64,000 bases of DNA from Mycobacterium szulgai (GTDB lineage: Bacteria > Actinomycetota > Actinomycetes > Mycobacteriales > Mycobacteriaceae): assembly GCF_002116635.1 (NCBI RefSeq), contig NZ_LQPW01000005.1, positions 1 to 64,000 of the forward strand, in the 5' to 3' direction. The position numbers and the translations under genes were made by a program. The notes under the pieces were generated by a model. It did not search any database. It was given only the letters and a program-made list of their open reading frames with translations, and was not told where the DNA came from. This document shows positions 41,393 through 51,079 of the stretch, in pieces; position 1 is the first letter of the stretch; every line of letters begins with the position of its first letter.

Positions 41393-42825
41393 GATTGCGG
41401 CCCTTCGGCCGGCAGCAGCATGCCTGACACACCCGGCGCCGCCGGTGGTGGCGGTTCCATCGGTGTCGACGGCGGAGGCGGCAGCGGCATCGCCGCGCCC
41501 GGTATCCGCGCGGGCGGCTCCGCCCCCGGCGGTCCCACGGGATCACCCGGTAGACCGGTGTAGGCCGACACCGCGGGCGGAATTTCGGGTGGTCCGGGTT
41601 TGGGGCCCTCACCGCCAGGTGCCAGGCGCGGTTCGGTGTAGAGGATGTTCTCCGGGTCTATCGACTTCTGCAGGAATATGTTGATGGGGATCGGCAGGCT
41701 GTTGAAGTTGAGCACCCGCAACCCGGGACCGAGGAACATCGAGCACAGCTTGCCCGATTCAACCGCGGTGACGTTTTCGATGGCACCCACTGCCGTGCAG
41801 CCGGGTACGGGCAGGGGAACCATCAGACCCGAAAACGTGGGGTTCGCGAAGTTCATGATCCCGAACCCGCCCACGATGGTTCCGGTGTCGGCGTTGTAGT
41901 CGTTGAAGAAGTTGCCGAGCGCGTTCGGCGCGGCGTGCAGGATGTTTTCCAGCGGCATGCGCTGATTGACCAGGATCTGCGTGACATCGGCCAACCGGGC
42001 AATCTGCTCGCTAGTCCCCTCGCGAGTTTCGGCGATGAATCGCTGCACCTCGCCGACCGCCGTCGACAGCTCGGTCAGCGCCGCGTCCAGCTCGGATTTG
42101 CTGTCGTTGACCACGCTGGTGAGCGTGGCCAGCCGGTCGTTGAACTGCACGATCTGGACGTTGCTGTCGCGCAGCGCGCTAACGAAGATCTGTAGGTTTT
42201 TGATGATGTCGACGATGTTGCCGCTACCGTTGGCGAGGATCCGGCCCACCCCTGACAGTTGCGCGATTGTTTGCCGCAGCTTGTCGCCGTTGCCGTCGAG
42301 CGCATTGGCGGCGCTGTCGATGAACCGGCCCACCGACGTGCCCGAGACACCACTCTTGGGTCCCAAATCCGTTGCCAGCCGCATCAACTGGGTCTTGACC
42401 TCGTCCCACTCGACGGGCACCGCGGTCCGCTCGACGGGGATCACCGCGCCGTCCGGCATGACCGGGCCGCTGGTCCGGTAGGCGGGAGTGAGCTGGACAT
42501 AGCGGGCAGCAACCAGGTTCGAGGCAACGATGACCGCTTTCGCGTCCGCCGGAACGGGCACGCTGCGGTCGACCCCGAGGGTCATCTTGACCTGTTTCCC
42601 CTGCGGCTCAATGGATTTGATCTTGCCGACCTTGACACCCGATACCCGCACCTCGTCACCGGGATAGACCGCGGTGGCGGTGGTGAAATAGGCGGTAATC
42701 GTTCTTGGGGCAAAGAACGTATTCCGGACGAGCACGGCGGCGCCGGCAACGACGAGCCCGACCAGGACAACCGCCGCCACGGTCGAAAGCCGCTTGCGCT
42801 TAGCCGGGGGAATTCGAGATATCAC
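41389..42825 (-). CDS. mceD: MceD-type substrate-binding protein
   Basis: The protein has 478 residues. The GTG at 42825 is chosen because it overlaps the mceC stop (GTGA) and gives a typical short basic N-terminus before the membrane helix (VVLVGLVVAGAAVLV). The MCE domain is ITAYFTTATAVYPGDEVRVSGVKVGKI, followed by the helical tunnel region and a Pro/Gly-rich C-terminus. It is part of the six-member Mce complex. Confidence 0.92.
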   Translation of the reverse strand: MISRIPPAKRKRLSTVAAVVLVGLVVAGAAVLVRNTFFAPRTITAYFTTATAVYPGDEVRVSGVKVGKIKSIEPQGKQVKMTLGVDRSVPVPADAKAVIVASNLVAARYVQLTPAYRTSGPVMPDGAVIPVERTAVPVEWDEVKTQLMRLATDLGPKSGVSGTSVGRFIDSAANALDGNGDKLRQTIAQLSGVGRILANGSGNIVDIIKNLQIFVSALRDSNVQIVQFNDRLATLTSVVNDSKSELDAALTELSTAVGEVQRFIAETREGTSEQIARLADVTQILVNQRMPLENILHAAPNALGNFFNDYNADTGTIVGGFGIMNFANPTFSGLMVPLPVPGCTAVGAIENVTAVESGKLCSMFLGPGLRVLNFNSLPIPINIFLQKSIDPENILYTEPRLAPGGEGPKPGPPEIPPAVSAYTGLPGDPVGPPGAEPPARIPGAAMPLPPPPSTPMEPPPPAAPGVSGMLLPAEGPQS

Positions 42826-43940
42826 TGCGACCCTCCGACCCTGCCGCCCAACGTACAGTCGGGGCATACCGGAATACCGTTGTACGGCCACGGAACCAGC
42901 GACCGAGGTACCGGCGACGGGTAGCCAGGACCGCGAGCCGGGTCGAAGGTGCGGAATCCCCAGAGATAGTCGAGGAATGGCTGGAAGATTTGCGGGGCAA
43001 GGAAGTTCGGGACGAAAGCCTGATAGGCGTACATGCTGGAGATGCCCTCACCGACCGTGATCTGGAATTTGGCGAGTCCCGGCAGCGCTTTGCTGATGTT
43101 GTCGCGGTTTTTTTCCAGCATCGCGGTCAGCGAATTCAGCCTCTTCAGCGTCGGTGCCAATTCGCTTTCGTTGTCATGCACCAGGGCCGTCAGCTGTTTG
43201 GCCACCGTCGACGTGTTGGCCAACAGGTCCACGATCTCCTGCCGGCGCGCCACCAGTACTTGGAGCAGGGCGTCGGAGTTGAGGATGAGTTTGTTGACCT
43301 GCTGGCTGCGTTCGGAGAGAACCCCGGTGACGTCGGCAGCGCTCTTGAACAGCTCACCCAGATTCTTGTTACGGCTGTTGAGGGTGCGTGACAGTCGGGT
43401 GAGTGCGTCAAAAGCCGGTCCCATTTGGGGTGCTATCTGGTCGAGCGTCGCCGACAGTGTGTCCAATGACTGATTCAGCGTCGCGGTGCTCGTCCCGGCG
43501 GTGTCGGAGGTCAAGTCGCTGACCGCTTCGGTCAACGAATAGGGCGAAGACGTGCGCGAGACGGGAATGAGCGCCATCGGGTGCAGCTTGCCGGTGCCGG
43601 CAGACTCCACTGTCAACACCCGCTCGCCCAATAGCGTGCCCGTGCGGATGTGCGCGGACGTCTCCGAGCCGAACAGGATGTTGCCCTTCACCGCGAACGT
43701 CACCAGCGCATCACCCTGGTGCAGTTCAATATTCGACACAGTGCCAACTTTGATCCCCGATACCGTCACGGGGTTGCCTGGCGCGAGGCCGCCGGCTTCG
43801 GTGAACAGGGCCTGGTATCTGACCATCGTCGCCCATGTGACGAACCGGTCGGGCGACAGGCCCACCAGGATGGTCAGCGTGATCAAGACCGCGCCAATGA
43901 ATCCGGCCTTGATCAACCCAGCTCCGCGATATTTCAGCAT
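42822..43940 (-). CDS. mceC: MceC-type substrate-binding protein
   Basis: A 372-residue Mce protein from the ATG at 43940, which overlaps the mceB stop by one base; an in-frame ATG 15 bp upstream is less likely. It has an N-terminal helix (AGFIGAVLITLTILVGL), an MCE domain (YQALFTEAGGLAPGNPVTVSGIKVGTV) and a helical region without a long Pro-rich tail, ending in a Cys pair (PVCPDC). Third mce subunit of the operon. Confidence 0.92.
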   Translation of the reverse strand: MLKYRGAGLIKAGFIGAVLITLTILVGLSPDRFVTWATMVRYQALFTEAGGLAPGNPVTVSGIKVGTVSNIELHQGDALVTFAVKGNILFGSETSAHIRTGTLLGERVLTVESAGTGKLHPMALIPVSRTSSPYSLTEAVSDLTSDTAGTSTATLNQSLDTLSATLDQIAPQMGPAFDALTRLSRTLNSRNKNLGELFKSAADVTGVLSERSQQVNKLILNSDALLQVLVARRQEIVDLLANTSTVAKQLTALVHDNESELAPTLKRLNSLTAMLEKNRDNISKALPGLAKFQITVGEGISSMYAYQAFVPNFLAPQIFQPFLDYLWGFRTFDPARGPGYPSPVPRSLVPWPYNGIPVCPDCTLGGRVGGSQ

Positions 43941-44962
43941 CAGGGTTCCGTGCACCTTCCAGCATCGGACCTAAATATGGGGGCTTTCACCGTCCGGCCC
44001 TGAAGGTCCGTGCCGCGGAGCTCCAACTGGCAGAGGTAATACGGGATCGTGGAGCCGTTCACGCCGAGTCGCACCAGCTTGCGGTAGTTCTTTGGCGCCT
44101 TCCCGAGTGCGGCGTCGAGGCGGTCCTTGTCGTCGTCGAGGATCGGCGCCAACCGATTCAATTGGTCTATGGTGCCCGACAGCGGCGGCCGCGCGCTGGT
44201 TAGCAGATCCGCCAGCGATGCGGTTCCGTTGTCCAGCGCCGTGATAGCGGCGCCGATTGTGTCGCGGTCGTCCGACAACCCGCTGACAAGCCGCTCGAGG
44301 CGATCGATCGCGCCGGAGAACTGGGTGCCGTCCTTGGAAATCGTGCCGATCACGATGTTGAGGTTGTCGATCAGTTGCTGCACGGCTTGATCGTTGTCGG
44401 CCAAGGCGTTCGAGAACGACGTCGTCTTGGCGAACAGCGACTCGAGAGTCCCTCCTTGCCCCTGGAATACCTGCAACAATCCTGAGGTCAGCGCATTGAC
44501 ATCGCGCGCATTCAGGCCCTGGGTAACGGGTTTCAGTCCGCCGAGCAGCAGATCGAGGTCAAGCGCCGGCGCGGTGCGGTCGACGGGAATCTGACCGCCG
44601 GCCGGCAGATGCTTGGCCGGGCCCGGACCGTCGAGCAGTTCGAGGTAGCGATCGCCCACCAGGTTGAGGTAGCGGACCGCCGCCCGGGTGCCCTCGGTGA
44701 GGACCACGTTGCGGTCGGTGTCGAACTTCACCACAACTTTCTTGTCCGGCTGCAGCGAAACGCTATTGACCGTGCCCACCCGGATCCCGGCGACCCGCAC
44801 CGACTGCCCCTCCTTGAGACGCGACACATCGGTGAACACCGCCGAATACCCGGTCGTCGAACCCGTCCGGTACTGGCCGAAGATGAAGAACAGGGAGGCG
44901 GTCAGCATCACCATCACGACCGCGAAGGTCGCGACTTTGATCAGCGTGCCGCGTGTCCTCAT
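43940..44962 (-). CDS. mceB: MceB-type substrate-binding protein
   Basis: A 340-residue Mce protein. The ATG at 44962 (overlapping the mceA stop as ATGA) begins MRTRGTLIKVATFAVVMV, the standard MceB N-terminus. The MCE domain is YSAVFTDVSRLKEGQSVRVAGIRVGTV. The typical C-terminal Cys residues (YLCQLEL, GRCTEP) are present. A longer reading frame upstream lies inside mceA and is not used. Confidence 0.93.
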   Translation of the reverse strand: MRTRGTLIKVATFAVVMVMLTASLFFIFGQYRTGSTTGYSAVFTDVSRLKEGQSVRVAGIRVGTVNSVSLQPDKKVVVKFDTDRNVVLTEGTRAAVRYLNLVGDRYLELLDGPGPAKHLPAGGQIPVDRTAPALDLDLLLGGLKPVTQGLNARDVNALTSGLLQVFQGQGGTLESLFAKTTSFSNALADNDQAVQQLIDNLNIVIGTISKDGTQFSGAIDRLERLVSGLSDDRDTIGAAITALDNGTASLADLLTSARPPLSGTIDQLNRLAPILDDDKDRLDAALGKAPKNYRKLVRLGVNGSTIPYYLCQLELRGTDLQGRTVKAPIFRSDAGRCTEP

Positions 44963-46236
44963 CCGGGTTGTCCGATCTGAACCGGGTTGCGTGGCGGTCC
45001 GGCGATCGGCCCGTATAGCAGTTGTTTGAGGAGATCGGAGTTGATCAGCAGCTGCGGGTTTCCGTACCCCACCGGGTCGGCGCCGATATCTGAGATCAGC
45101 TGCTTTGGATGCGAGTTGAACGGGATTCTCGGCAGACCCATGCACTGGGGGCCGCCTGTCGCCGCGACCTTGGGCAGGTTCGTCGGATACCGATAACGTT
45201 CGCCGCCCCAGGTAAGACTCGCCGAGATGTTGATGCTCGGTTCCGACAGCGGCGAACCATGCGAGATCGTTATCAGACCGCCGAAAGCACAGGTGAACAC
45301 CTCGTGGTACTCGCTGGTCAGATCGGTTGTCGGCACCAGCAGATGCAATACATTCGTCAGCGGTTCGCGGTTGTTCGACAAGACATCGTTGCCGATGTTG
45401 GCCAAGCCGATCGCGCTGATCAGCAATGCATCCAGGTTGCTCTGCTCGTCGACGATCGTCTGGCTGATCCGGTTCGCGTTAGCAACGGTTTTCACCAGGT
45501 TCGGCGCCGCGTCGGCATAGGCGTTCGACACCGCCGGTAACACCGCGAGGTCATGGCGGAATGCCGGAAGGCTCGGCTCCAGCTTGGCCAGAAAGGAATC
45601 CAAGTCGGTGAGCGACTGGCCAAGCTGTGTGCCCCGCCCACTGAACGCTTGTGCCAGCGCGCCCAGGGACTCGTTGAGCTTCGCCGGGTCGATCTGGGCC
45701 AGCACCGACACCAATTGCTGGAATACGGTGTTGATTTCGACCATGACGTGCTCGCCCGCCAGCGTCTGGCCGGCATGTAGCCGTTGCGCCGAGGGCTTAT
45801 CGGGGGCCACCAGTTCGACCGACTTCGCGCCGAACACCGTCGACGACGTGATGTCGACGAGCACGTTGGCGGGAATGTATTGCAACTCCGACGGGAACAT
45901 CGCCAAGTGCAGAGCCGCCCGGCCGTTCGGCAGCGACTCGATCGATTCAACCTTGCCCACCTGCACGCCGCGCATCTTGACCTTGGCGTCCGCGTTCATC
46001 ACCAGGCCGGCACGCTGTGAGATCACCGTCACCGGCACGGTTTCGGTGAGGTCGCCCCGGAAAAGGCTTACCGCCAGCGCGAAGATCGCCGCGACCACCA
46101 AGACGGTTACCAGGCCGGCCAGCGGCCGTGCGTACGATCGGACGCCGAAGTGGCGGCCGGGTGATGCCGCGACAGGTGCGGCGGCACTGGTGGTTTCAGA
46201 CTGGTGGACGGGCCGGGGGCCGAAGTCGCGCGTCAC
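44959..46236 (-). CDS. mceA: MceA-type substrate-binding protein
   Basis: A 425-residue Mce protein starting at a GTG with an AAAGGAAA ribosome site. An N-terminal cytoplasmic segment of about 35 residues precedes the membrane helix (AGLVTVLVVAAIFALAVSLF). The MCE domain is VTVISQRAGLVMNADAKVKMRGVQVGKV, with the MceA-type tunnel region and a C-terminal domain carrying Cys pairs. It begins 20 bp after yrbEB. I cannot place the operon securely among Mce1-Mce6 groups from memory. Confidence 0.93.
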   Translation of the reverse strand: MTRDFGPRPVHQSETTSAAAPVAASPGRHFGVRSYARPLAGLVTVLVVAAIFALAVSLFRGDLTETVPVTVISQRAGLVMNADAKVKMRGVQVGKVESIESLPNGRAALHLAMFPSELQYIPANVLVDITSSTVFGAKSVELVAPDKPSAQRLHAGQTLAGEHVMVEINTVFQQLVSVLAQIDPAKLNESLGALAQAFSGRGTQLGQSLTDLDSFLAKLEPSLPAFRHDLAVLPAVSNAYADAAPNLVKTVANANRISQTIVDEQSNLDALLISAIGLANIGNDVLSNNREPLTNVLHLLVPTTDLTSEYHEVFTCAFGGLITISHGSPLSEPSINISASLTWGGERYRYPTNLPKVAATGGPQCMGLPRIPFNSHPKQLISDIGADPVGYGNPQLLINSDLLKQLLYGPIAGPPRNPVQIGQPG

Positions 46237-46256
46237 TTTCCTTTCACCACCTTTCG

Positions 46257-47102
46257 CTAGCCGGACAGGTTGAAGTTTCCGTTGGAGCCGTAGACGGCCA
46301 GCGAAACCAGGAGTATCACTGACACGACCACGATCAGCGAAGTCCGCACCGCGTTACCGGTCGCGACCCCCACGCCGGCTGGTCCGCCCGAGGCGAAAAA
46401 GCCGAAGTACGTATGGATCAACAGGATCGTGATCGCCATCGCGATGGCTTGCAGGAACGACCACAGCAAGTCGATCGGGTTCAAGAACGTGGTGAAGTAG
46501 TGGTTATACAAGCCGCTTGACTGGCCGAAGAGCATTGTGGTGATGAACTGGCTAGCCAGAAACGACAGGACGACGGCGATGCTGTACAAGGGCGTGATCG
46601 CCAACATTCCGGCCATGATCCGGGTACTGACGAGATACGAGATCGGCCGGATCGCCATCGATTCCAGGGCGTCGATTTCTTCGTTGATGCGCATGGCGCC
46701 CAATTGAGCTGTGACACCGGCACCGAAGGTGGCTGCCAAACCGATTCCCGCGACGATCGGCGCTGCGATGCGAACGTTGATGAAGGCGGAAAGGAATCCG
46801 GTCAGTGCCTCGATGCCGATATTGCCCAGTGAGCTGTATCCCTGGACCGCCAGCGTGCCGCCCGCGGCGAGCGTCATGAACCCGACAATCGCCAGCGTCC
46901 CGCCGATCATCGCCAAAGTCCCCGCGCCCATGCTGATTTCGGCGATGAGACGGATGATCTCGCGCCTATAGTGAGTGACCGCGAATGGTATCCCGCCCAG
47001 CGCTTTGCCGTAGAACAGCGTGTGATCGCCGATTCGGCTCAAGGTGGCCACCGGCTTCTGGGCTTGTCGCGTCAGACGCGGATAGGCCACGCGCAGTCCC
47101 AT
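46257..47102 (-). CDS. yrbEB: YrbE-B type Mce permease
   Basis: A 281-residue MlaE/YrbE permease with five to six membrane helices. The conserved EFDALE-type coupling motif appears as INEEIDALESMAIRPISYLVSTR, which interacts with the ATPase MceG (MkaF), encoded elsewhere. With YrbE-A it forms the inner-membrane channel of the importer. It lies 24 bp after yrbEA and 20 bp before mceA. Confidence 0.95.
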   Translation of the reverse strand: MGLRVAYPRLTRQAQKPVATLSRIGDHTLFYGKALGGIPFAVTHYRREIIRLIAEISMGAGTLAMIGGTLAIVGFMTLAAGGTLAVQGYSSLGNIGIEALTGFLSAFINVRIAAPIVAGIGLAATFGAGVTAQLGAMRINEEIDALESMAIRPISYLVSTRIMAGMLAITPLYSIAVVLSFLASQFITTMLFGQSSGLYNHYFTTFLNPIDLLWSFLQAIAMAITILLIHTYFGFFASGGPAGVGVATGNAVRTSLIVVVSVILLVSLAVYGSNGNFNLSG

Positions 47103-47126
47103 AGCTTGCCTTGCACCTCCTTCGCG

Positions 47127-47936
47127 CTACTTGGTCGAGAACCGGATACCGATAGCAGTGACAACCACATTGACGACCATCAGCGACATGAACGCGAACA
47201 CCACGGTTTCGTTCACCGCGTTGCCGACCGCCTTGGCACCCCCACCCGACACCGTGAGCCCGCGATAGCACGCCACCAACCCGGCGATAAGACCGAAAAG
47301 CGCTGCCTTGACACACGAAATGATCATCTCCGGAACGCCGGTCAATAACGTGATGCCCGCCGCGAACGCGCCCGGGTTCACGTCTTGAACGAAGACCGAG
47401 AAGATGTATCCGCCCAGAATGCCGATGATGACCACCAAGCTGTTCAGTAACAGAGCAACCAATCCGGCGGCCAGCATGCGTGGCGTCACCAAACGCTGAA
47501 CCGGATTGATACCCAGCACTTCCATCGCGTCGATCTCTTCGCGGATCGTGCGCGAACCCAAGTCCGCGCACATCGCCGTGGCTCCGGCACCGGCCACAAT
47601 CAACACCGTCACCAACGGTCCGACCTGGGTGACCGCGCCGAAAGCCGCTCCGGCACCACTGAGGTCCGCAGCGCCGAGTTCGCGCAACAAGATGTTGAGC
47701 GTGAAGCTCACGAGAACCGTAAACGGAATCGCCACCAACAACGTGGGCACCAGCGAGACGCGGGCGACAAACCAGGACTGCTCGAAGAACTCTCGCGTCT
47801 GGAACGGCCGGCGAAACAGGAACCTGATCGCATCTGCCGACATCGCAAACAGGCCGCCGACCGCCTGCATTGCCCCGGAGAGATTCCCAGGCAGGGACAC
47901 TCCCGGCGACCAGCGATTCGGGTTTTTATTCGCCAT
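47127..47936 (-). CDS. yrbEA: YrbE-A type Mce permease, first gene of the mce operon
   Basis: A 269-residue YrbE/MlaE permease. The coupling loop reads IREEIDAMEVLGINPVQRLVTPR, followed by membrane helices VALLLNSLVVIIGILGGYIFSVF and others. It is the first gene of yrbEA-yrbEB-mceABCDEF. The 287 bp between it and the CaiB-like gene is the probable promoter region, although read-through from the CaiB/ALDH operon is possible. Confidence 0.95.
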   Translation of the reverse strand: MANKNPNRWSPGVSLPGNLSGAMQAVGGLFAMSADAIRFLFRRPFQTREFFEQSWFVARVSLVPTLLVAIPFTVLVSFTLNILLRELGAADLSGAGAAFGAVTQVGPLVTVLIVAGAGATAMCADLGSRTIREEIDAMEVLGINPVQRLVTPRMLAAGLVALLLNSLVVIIGILGGYIFSVFVQDVNPGAFAAGITLLTGVPEMIISCVKAALFGLIAGLVACYRGLTVSGGGAKAVGNAVNETVVFAFMSLMVVNVVVTAIGIRFSTK

Positions 47937-48223
47937 CGGCGTCAGCCCCAGTCGGCATCGTCAGCCCAGACCTTCGCACCGCCCCGAAGCGAAACACCTT
48001 CCGAATTACGGCATCTCGGCTTCGAAACGGTTTTTCTCCTCACGCCGGCCCTCCGTTCTCTTGCGTGAGTTGGCACTTCCAGGCCGTGTGGACCGCCCGA
48101 GCCCGCGAGTCTTGAAGCGCTTGGCGATTATGACTCATGCCGCGTCCAGGGGGAATGAAAAACGCATAACCGTTATCAGCGGCCTGGGCAGACATTTCCG
48201 ACATTTCCTAGTCGCACCCGGCC

Positions 48224-49429
48224 CTAGGTGACCGCGCCGGCGGTCTTGAGTTCGATGATGCGATCCCAATCCAGCCCTAGTTCCAACAGAATTTCGTCTG
48301 TCTGCTCGGCGAATCCAGGCGCGGGACCGGTCTGCGGCGCGGTGACATCGAACTGCACGGGGTTGGCGACAAGCTCGAGTTCGCCTGCGCGAACCAAATA
48401 TTCGTTCGCTCTGATCTGTGCGTCGTCGGCCGCTTGCAAGGTGTCCTGCACCGGCGCCCAAGGTCCCGCGAGCGTCGCAAAGCGTTCGCTCCACTCGGCA
48501 AGCGTGCGGGTTGCGATCACTTTGGTCAAGATCTCCACGGCATCTGCCGTATTCGCGGCAATGGCTTCCGCGTCGGCAAAGCGTGGATCGTCGATCAGTT
48601 CGGGCCGGTCTATATGACGGCACACGTCGGCCCAGAACTTGCCGGGCTGCATCATCACCAAGGAGATGTAGCGGTTGTCCGATGTCGGGTACACGCCCAC
48701 CAAGGGGTTGACCGGCGATCCATGGATGCCCGGCGGCGGCGCTTGCATCAATTGACCAAGGTGTTTGGTCAATGCCACAGTGTGGCCGAGCGACCACAGT
48801 CCGCTGCCGAGCAGGGACACGTCGACGACGGACGGTTCGCCGGTGCGCTCCCGCTTGAGGAGGGCCGCCGCGATCCCGCCGGCAAGGTTGGTGCCCGAGA
48901 TGGTGTCGCCGTAGGCCGGGCCGGGTGGGTTGATCATCCCCTCGTAACCCATCGGCGTGATGGTGGCCGCGGTGCCCGCACGGCACCAGAAGGCGGTCAT
49001 GTCGTAGCCGCCCTTGACTGACTCCGCGCCGCGGGGGCCCAGGGCACTGCCGCGCGCGTAGATGATCGAAGGGTTGACCGCGCGGATGTCATCGACGTCG
49101 ATGCCGAACTTCTGCCGGTGGTCGGGCAGAAAGCTGGTCAGGAACACGTCCGCGGTGCGGGCGAGTGCGTAGAGCACTTCCCTGCCCTCGGGCACCGACA
49201 TGTCCAGTCCGATGCTGCGCTTGCCGCGGTTGGCGTGCTCGATGTTGGGGTTGGGGTCGCCCTCGACCCGCAGCATGCCGGTCTGGCGCAGCCCGCGTTG
49301 GGGATCACCGGTGACCGCGTGCTCGACCTTGACTACATCGGCGCCCCATTCGACCAGCACGGCGCCCGCCGACGGGACGAACCCGTACATGGCGACTTCC
49401 AGCACCCGGATGCCTTCGAGCGGTTTCAC
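48224..49429 (-). CDS. Family III CoA-transferase (CaiB/BaiF)
   Basis: A 401-residue class III CoA-transferase or racemase (LEVAMYGFVPSAGAVLVEWGADVVKVEH; GLDMSVPEGREVLY; INPPGPAYGDTISGTNLAGG with the catalytic Asp region). These enzymes move CoA between organic acids or epimerise 2-methylacyl-CoAs. The start overlaps the stop of the aldehyde dehydrogenase gene (ATGA), so an aldehyde-to-acid-to-CoA-ester sequence is a natural reading. It lies directly upstream of the mce operon on the same strand, linking import with activation of the substrate. Confidence 0.88.
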   Translation of the reverse strand: MKPLEGIRVLEVAMYGFVPSAGAVLVEWGADVVKVEHAVTGDPQRGLRQTGMLRVEGDPNPNIEHANRGKRSIGLDMSVPEGREVLYALARTADVFLTSFLPDHRQKFGIDVDDIRAVNPSIIYARGSALGPRGAESVKGGYDMTAFWCRAGTAATITPMGYEGMINPPGPAYGDTISGTNLAGGIAAALLKRERTGEPSVVDVSLLGSGLWSLGHTVALTKHLGQLMQAPPPGIHGSPVNPLVGVYPTSDNRYISLVMMQPGKFWADVCRHIDRPELIDDPRFADAEAIAANTADAVEILTKVIATRTLAEWSERFATLAGPWAPVQDTLQAADDAQIRANEYLVRAGELELVANPVQFDVTAPQTGPAPGFAEQTDEILLELGLDWDRIIELKTAGAVT

Positions 49430-50943
49430 GCTTGGGCTCCCCCTATCACCGGCACGGCAAAAGTCTTGCGTTCCAGGAACTCTTCGAGTCCGGCGACACC
49501 CATCTCGCGGCCCACCCCCGACTGCTTGAATCCGCCGAACGGGCTGTCGGCGCCGAAGTAGTTGCCGCCGTTGACGGAAAACGATCCGGCGCGGATCCGG
49601 CGCGCTACGGCCAGGGCCCGATCCTGGTCGCGGCTGAAGACCGCACCGGCCAGTCCGTAGATCGAATTGTTGGCGATTCGCACTGCGTCGTCGTCATCAT
49701 CGAAGCCGATGACTACCAGCACCGGCCCAAACACTTCGTCCTGCGCGATCTCGCTGTCGGGATCGACGTTGGTGAGCAGGGTGGGTGCATAGAAGAAGCC
49801 GGGGTCCAGGCGCTTGCCCCCGGTCACCAAGGTGGCCCCGGCGGCGACGGCCCGCTGGACCATGCCGTCCACCTTGTCCCGCTGGCGCTCGTTGATCAGC
49901 GGTCCCATGTAGGTTTTCGGATCGGCCGGGTCGCCGTAGCGGACATGGGCGAAGTGCTGCGCGATCAACTCGACGATTTCGTCGTGGTGCGCCTTGGGCA
50001 CCAGCAGCCGCGATGTCAGCGCGCAGCCCTGACCGGCGTGGGTGACCATGCTGAACGCCGCGAACATGGTGGCGGTGGCGAAGTCGGCGTCGTCGAGCAT
50101 GATCACTGCCGACTTGCCGCCCAATTCCAGGAAGACGCGTTTGACGGTGTCGCTGGCCGCGGCCATGATTTTGCGGCCGACCGCCGTTGACCCGGTGAAG
50201 GTCACCACGTCGACGTCGGGGCTGGTGGTCAGCGCCTCGCCCGACGCGGCATCCGACGAAGTCAGCACGTTCACCACACCGGCCGGGATATCGGTGTGGT
50301 TGGCGATCAACTCACCCAGCGCCAGGGTGATCAGCGGGGTGTCCGGCGCGCCTTTGAGCACCACCGTGCAGCCGGCGGCCAGCGCCGGGGCCAGCTTGGC
50401 CAGCGCGAGTTGGTTCGGATAGTTGTAGGCGATGATGGCCGCCACCACGCCGGCAGCTTCCTTCTCGACCCAGCGATGATGCTGCATGCCGCGCGATTCT
50501 CGGTTGCCCAAATCTTCGGAGAACTGATAGCTGCGCAGCAGGTCGGCGTAGAACCTGACGATGCCGATCGGTTCGTCGAGCTGGGCGCCCTGGGTCAGGG
50601 CACGGGTGGCGCCGACTTCGGCGATGGTCAGGTCGCGCAACTCCTCGGCGTGGTCGAGCAGCGCCCGATGCAGCTGATCGAGGCAACGGATCCGCTGCTC
50701 GACGTCGGTCGGCCAGCTGATCGTGTCGAAGGCGCGCCGGGCAGCGGCGATCGCCTGCTCGGCCTCACCGACGCCTGCATCCGGAGCGTGCCCCAGGATG
50801 GCGCCGGTGGCGGGGTTGATCGACGGGAACGTCTTCTCGGTCGTAACCAGTCGGCCGTCGATCAGCAGCCGGCGGTCGGCCCGTGACGCCTGCGCGCCGA
50901 CGATTGGCACCCGGACGGTCTCCGCCGTGTCCTGCGCTGGCAT
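49426..50943 (-). CDS. NAD(P)-dependent aldehyde dehydrogenase
   Basis: The protein has 505 residues from the ATG at 50943 (515 from a GTG at 50973). It is ALDH-superfamily: the Glu motif is FLELGGKSAVIML, the catalytic Cys is in HAGQGCALTSRLLV, and QDEVFGPVLVV follows. It oxidises an aldehyde to the acid, likely from the alcohol made by the P450 and SDR encoded divergently. The start at 50943 is preferred because a GAGAAT-type operator (50974-50988) would otherwise abut the start codon. Confidence 0.9.
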   Translation of the reverse strand: MPAQDTAETVRVPIVGAQASRADRRLLIDGRLVTTEKTFPSINPATGAILGHAPDAGVGEAEQAIAAARRAFDTISWPTDVEQRIRCLDQLHRALLDHAEELRDLTIAEVGATRALTQGAQLDEPIGIVRFYADLLRSYQFSEDLGNRESRGMQHHRWVEKEAAGVVAAIIAYNYPNQLALAKLAPALAAGCTVVLKGAPDTPLITLALGELIANHTDIPAGVVNVLTSSDAASGEALTTSPDVDVVTFTGSTAVGRKIMAAASDTVKRVFLELGGKSAVIMLDDADFATATMFAAFSMVTHAGQGCALTSRLLVPKAHHDEIVELIAQHFAHVRYGDPADPKTYMGPLINERQRDKVDGMVQRAVAAGATLVTGGKRLDPGFFYAPTLLTNVDPDSEIAQDEVFGPVLVVIGFDDDDDAVRIANNSIYGLAGAVFSRDQDRALAVARRIRAGSFSVNGGNYFGADSPFGGFKQSGVGREMGVAGLEEFLERKTFAVPVIGGAQA

Positions 50944-50973
50944 GGTGGGGCCCCCTGGTGTGGTGACGGTCAC

Positions 50974-50988
50974 GATAATTTCATTCTC
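50974..50988. promoter_or_regulatory. GAGAAT-N3-ATTCTC-type palindrome (ALDH-CaiB operon)
   Basis: GATAAT-TTC-ATTCTC differs by one base from the perfect sites at 28332 and 57949. It lies about 30 bp upstream of the ALDH start on the minus strand. Confidence 0.45.
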
Positions 50989-51060
50989 ATATCAGGCGAA
51001 TCTTACATTCGAGCCTAGAGAATTCAAGAAAGCGTCCGGACCCTATAGGCCCGCTGAGCA

Positions 51061-51079
51061 GCTAAGCAATCGCTCAGCG
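51061..51079. promoter_or_regulatory. Second GCTAAGCA-N3-GCTCAGC site (ALDH / SDR intergenic)
   Basis: GCTAAGCAATCGCTCAGCG matches the TetR/P450 intergenic site (30216-30234) at all arm positions but the last base. It is embedded in a larger dyad, CCGCTGAGC (51051-51059) with GCTCAGCGG (51072-51080), giving a third half-site. It lies midway between the divergent ALDH and SDR genes. Confidence 0.6.

Noticed and set aside
44963-45145. N-terminal extension of mceB
   Set aside because: It lies antisense-free but inside mceA in another frame, and the ATG at 44962 overlapping the mceA stop gives the normal MceB start.
47937-48223. Gene in the gap before yrbEA
   Set aside because: No frame has a ribosome site or recognisable product; only a 7-bp inverted repeat (CTCACGC 48039, GCGTGAG 48063) is seen, so the gap is treated as promoter DNA.
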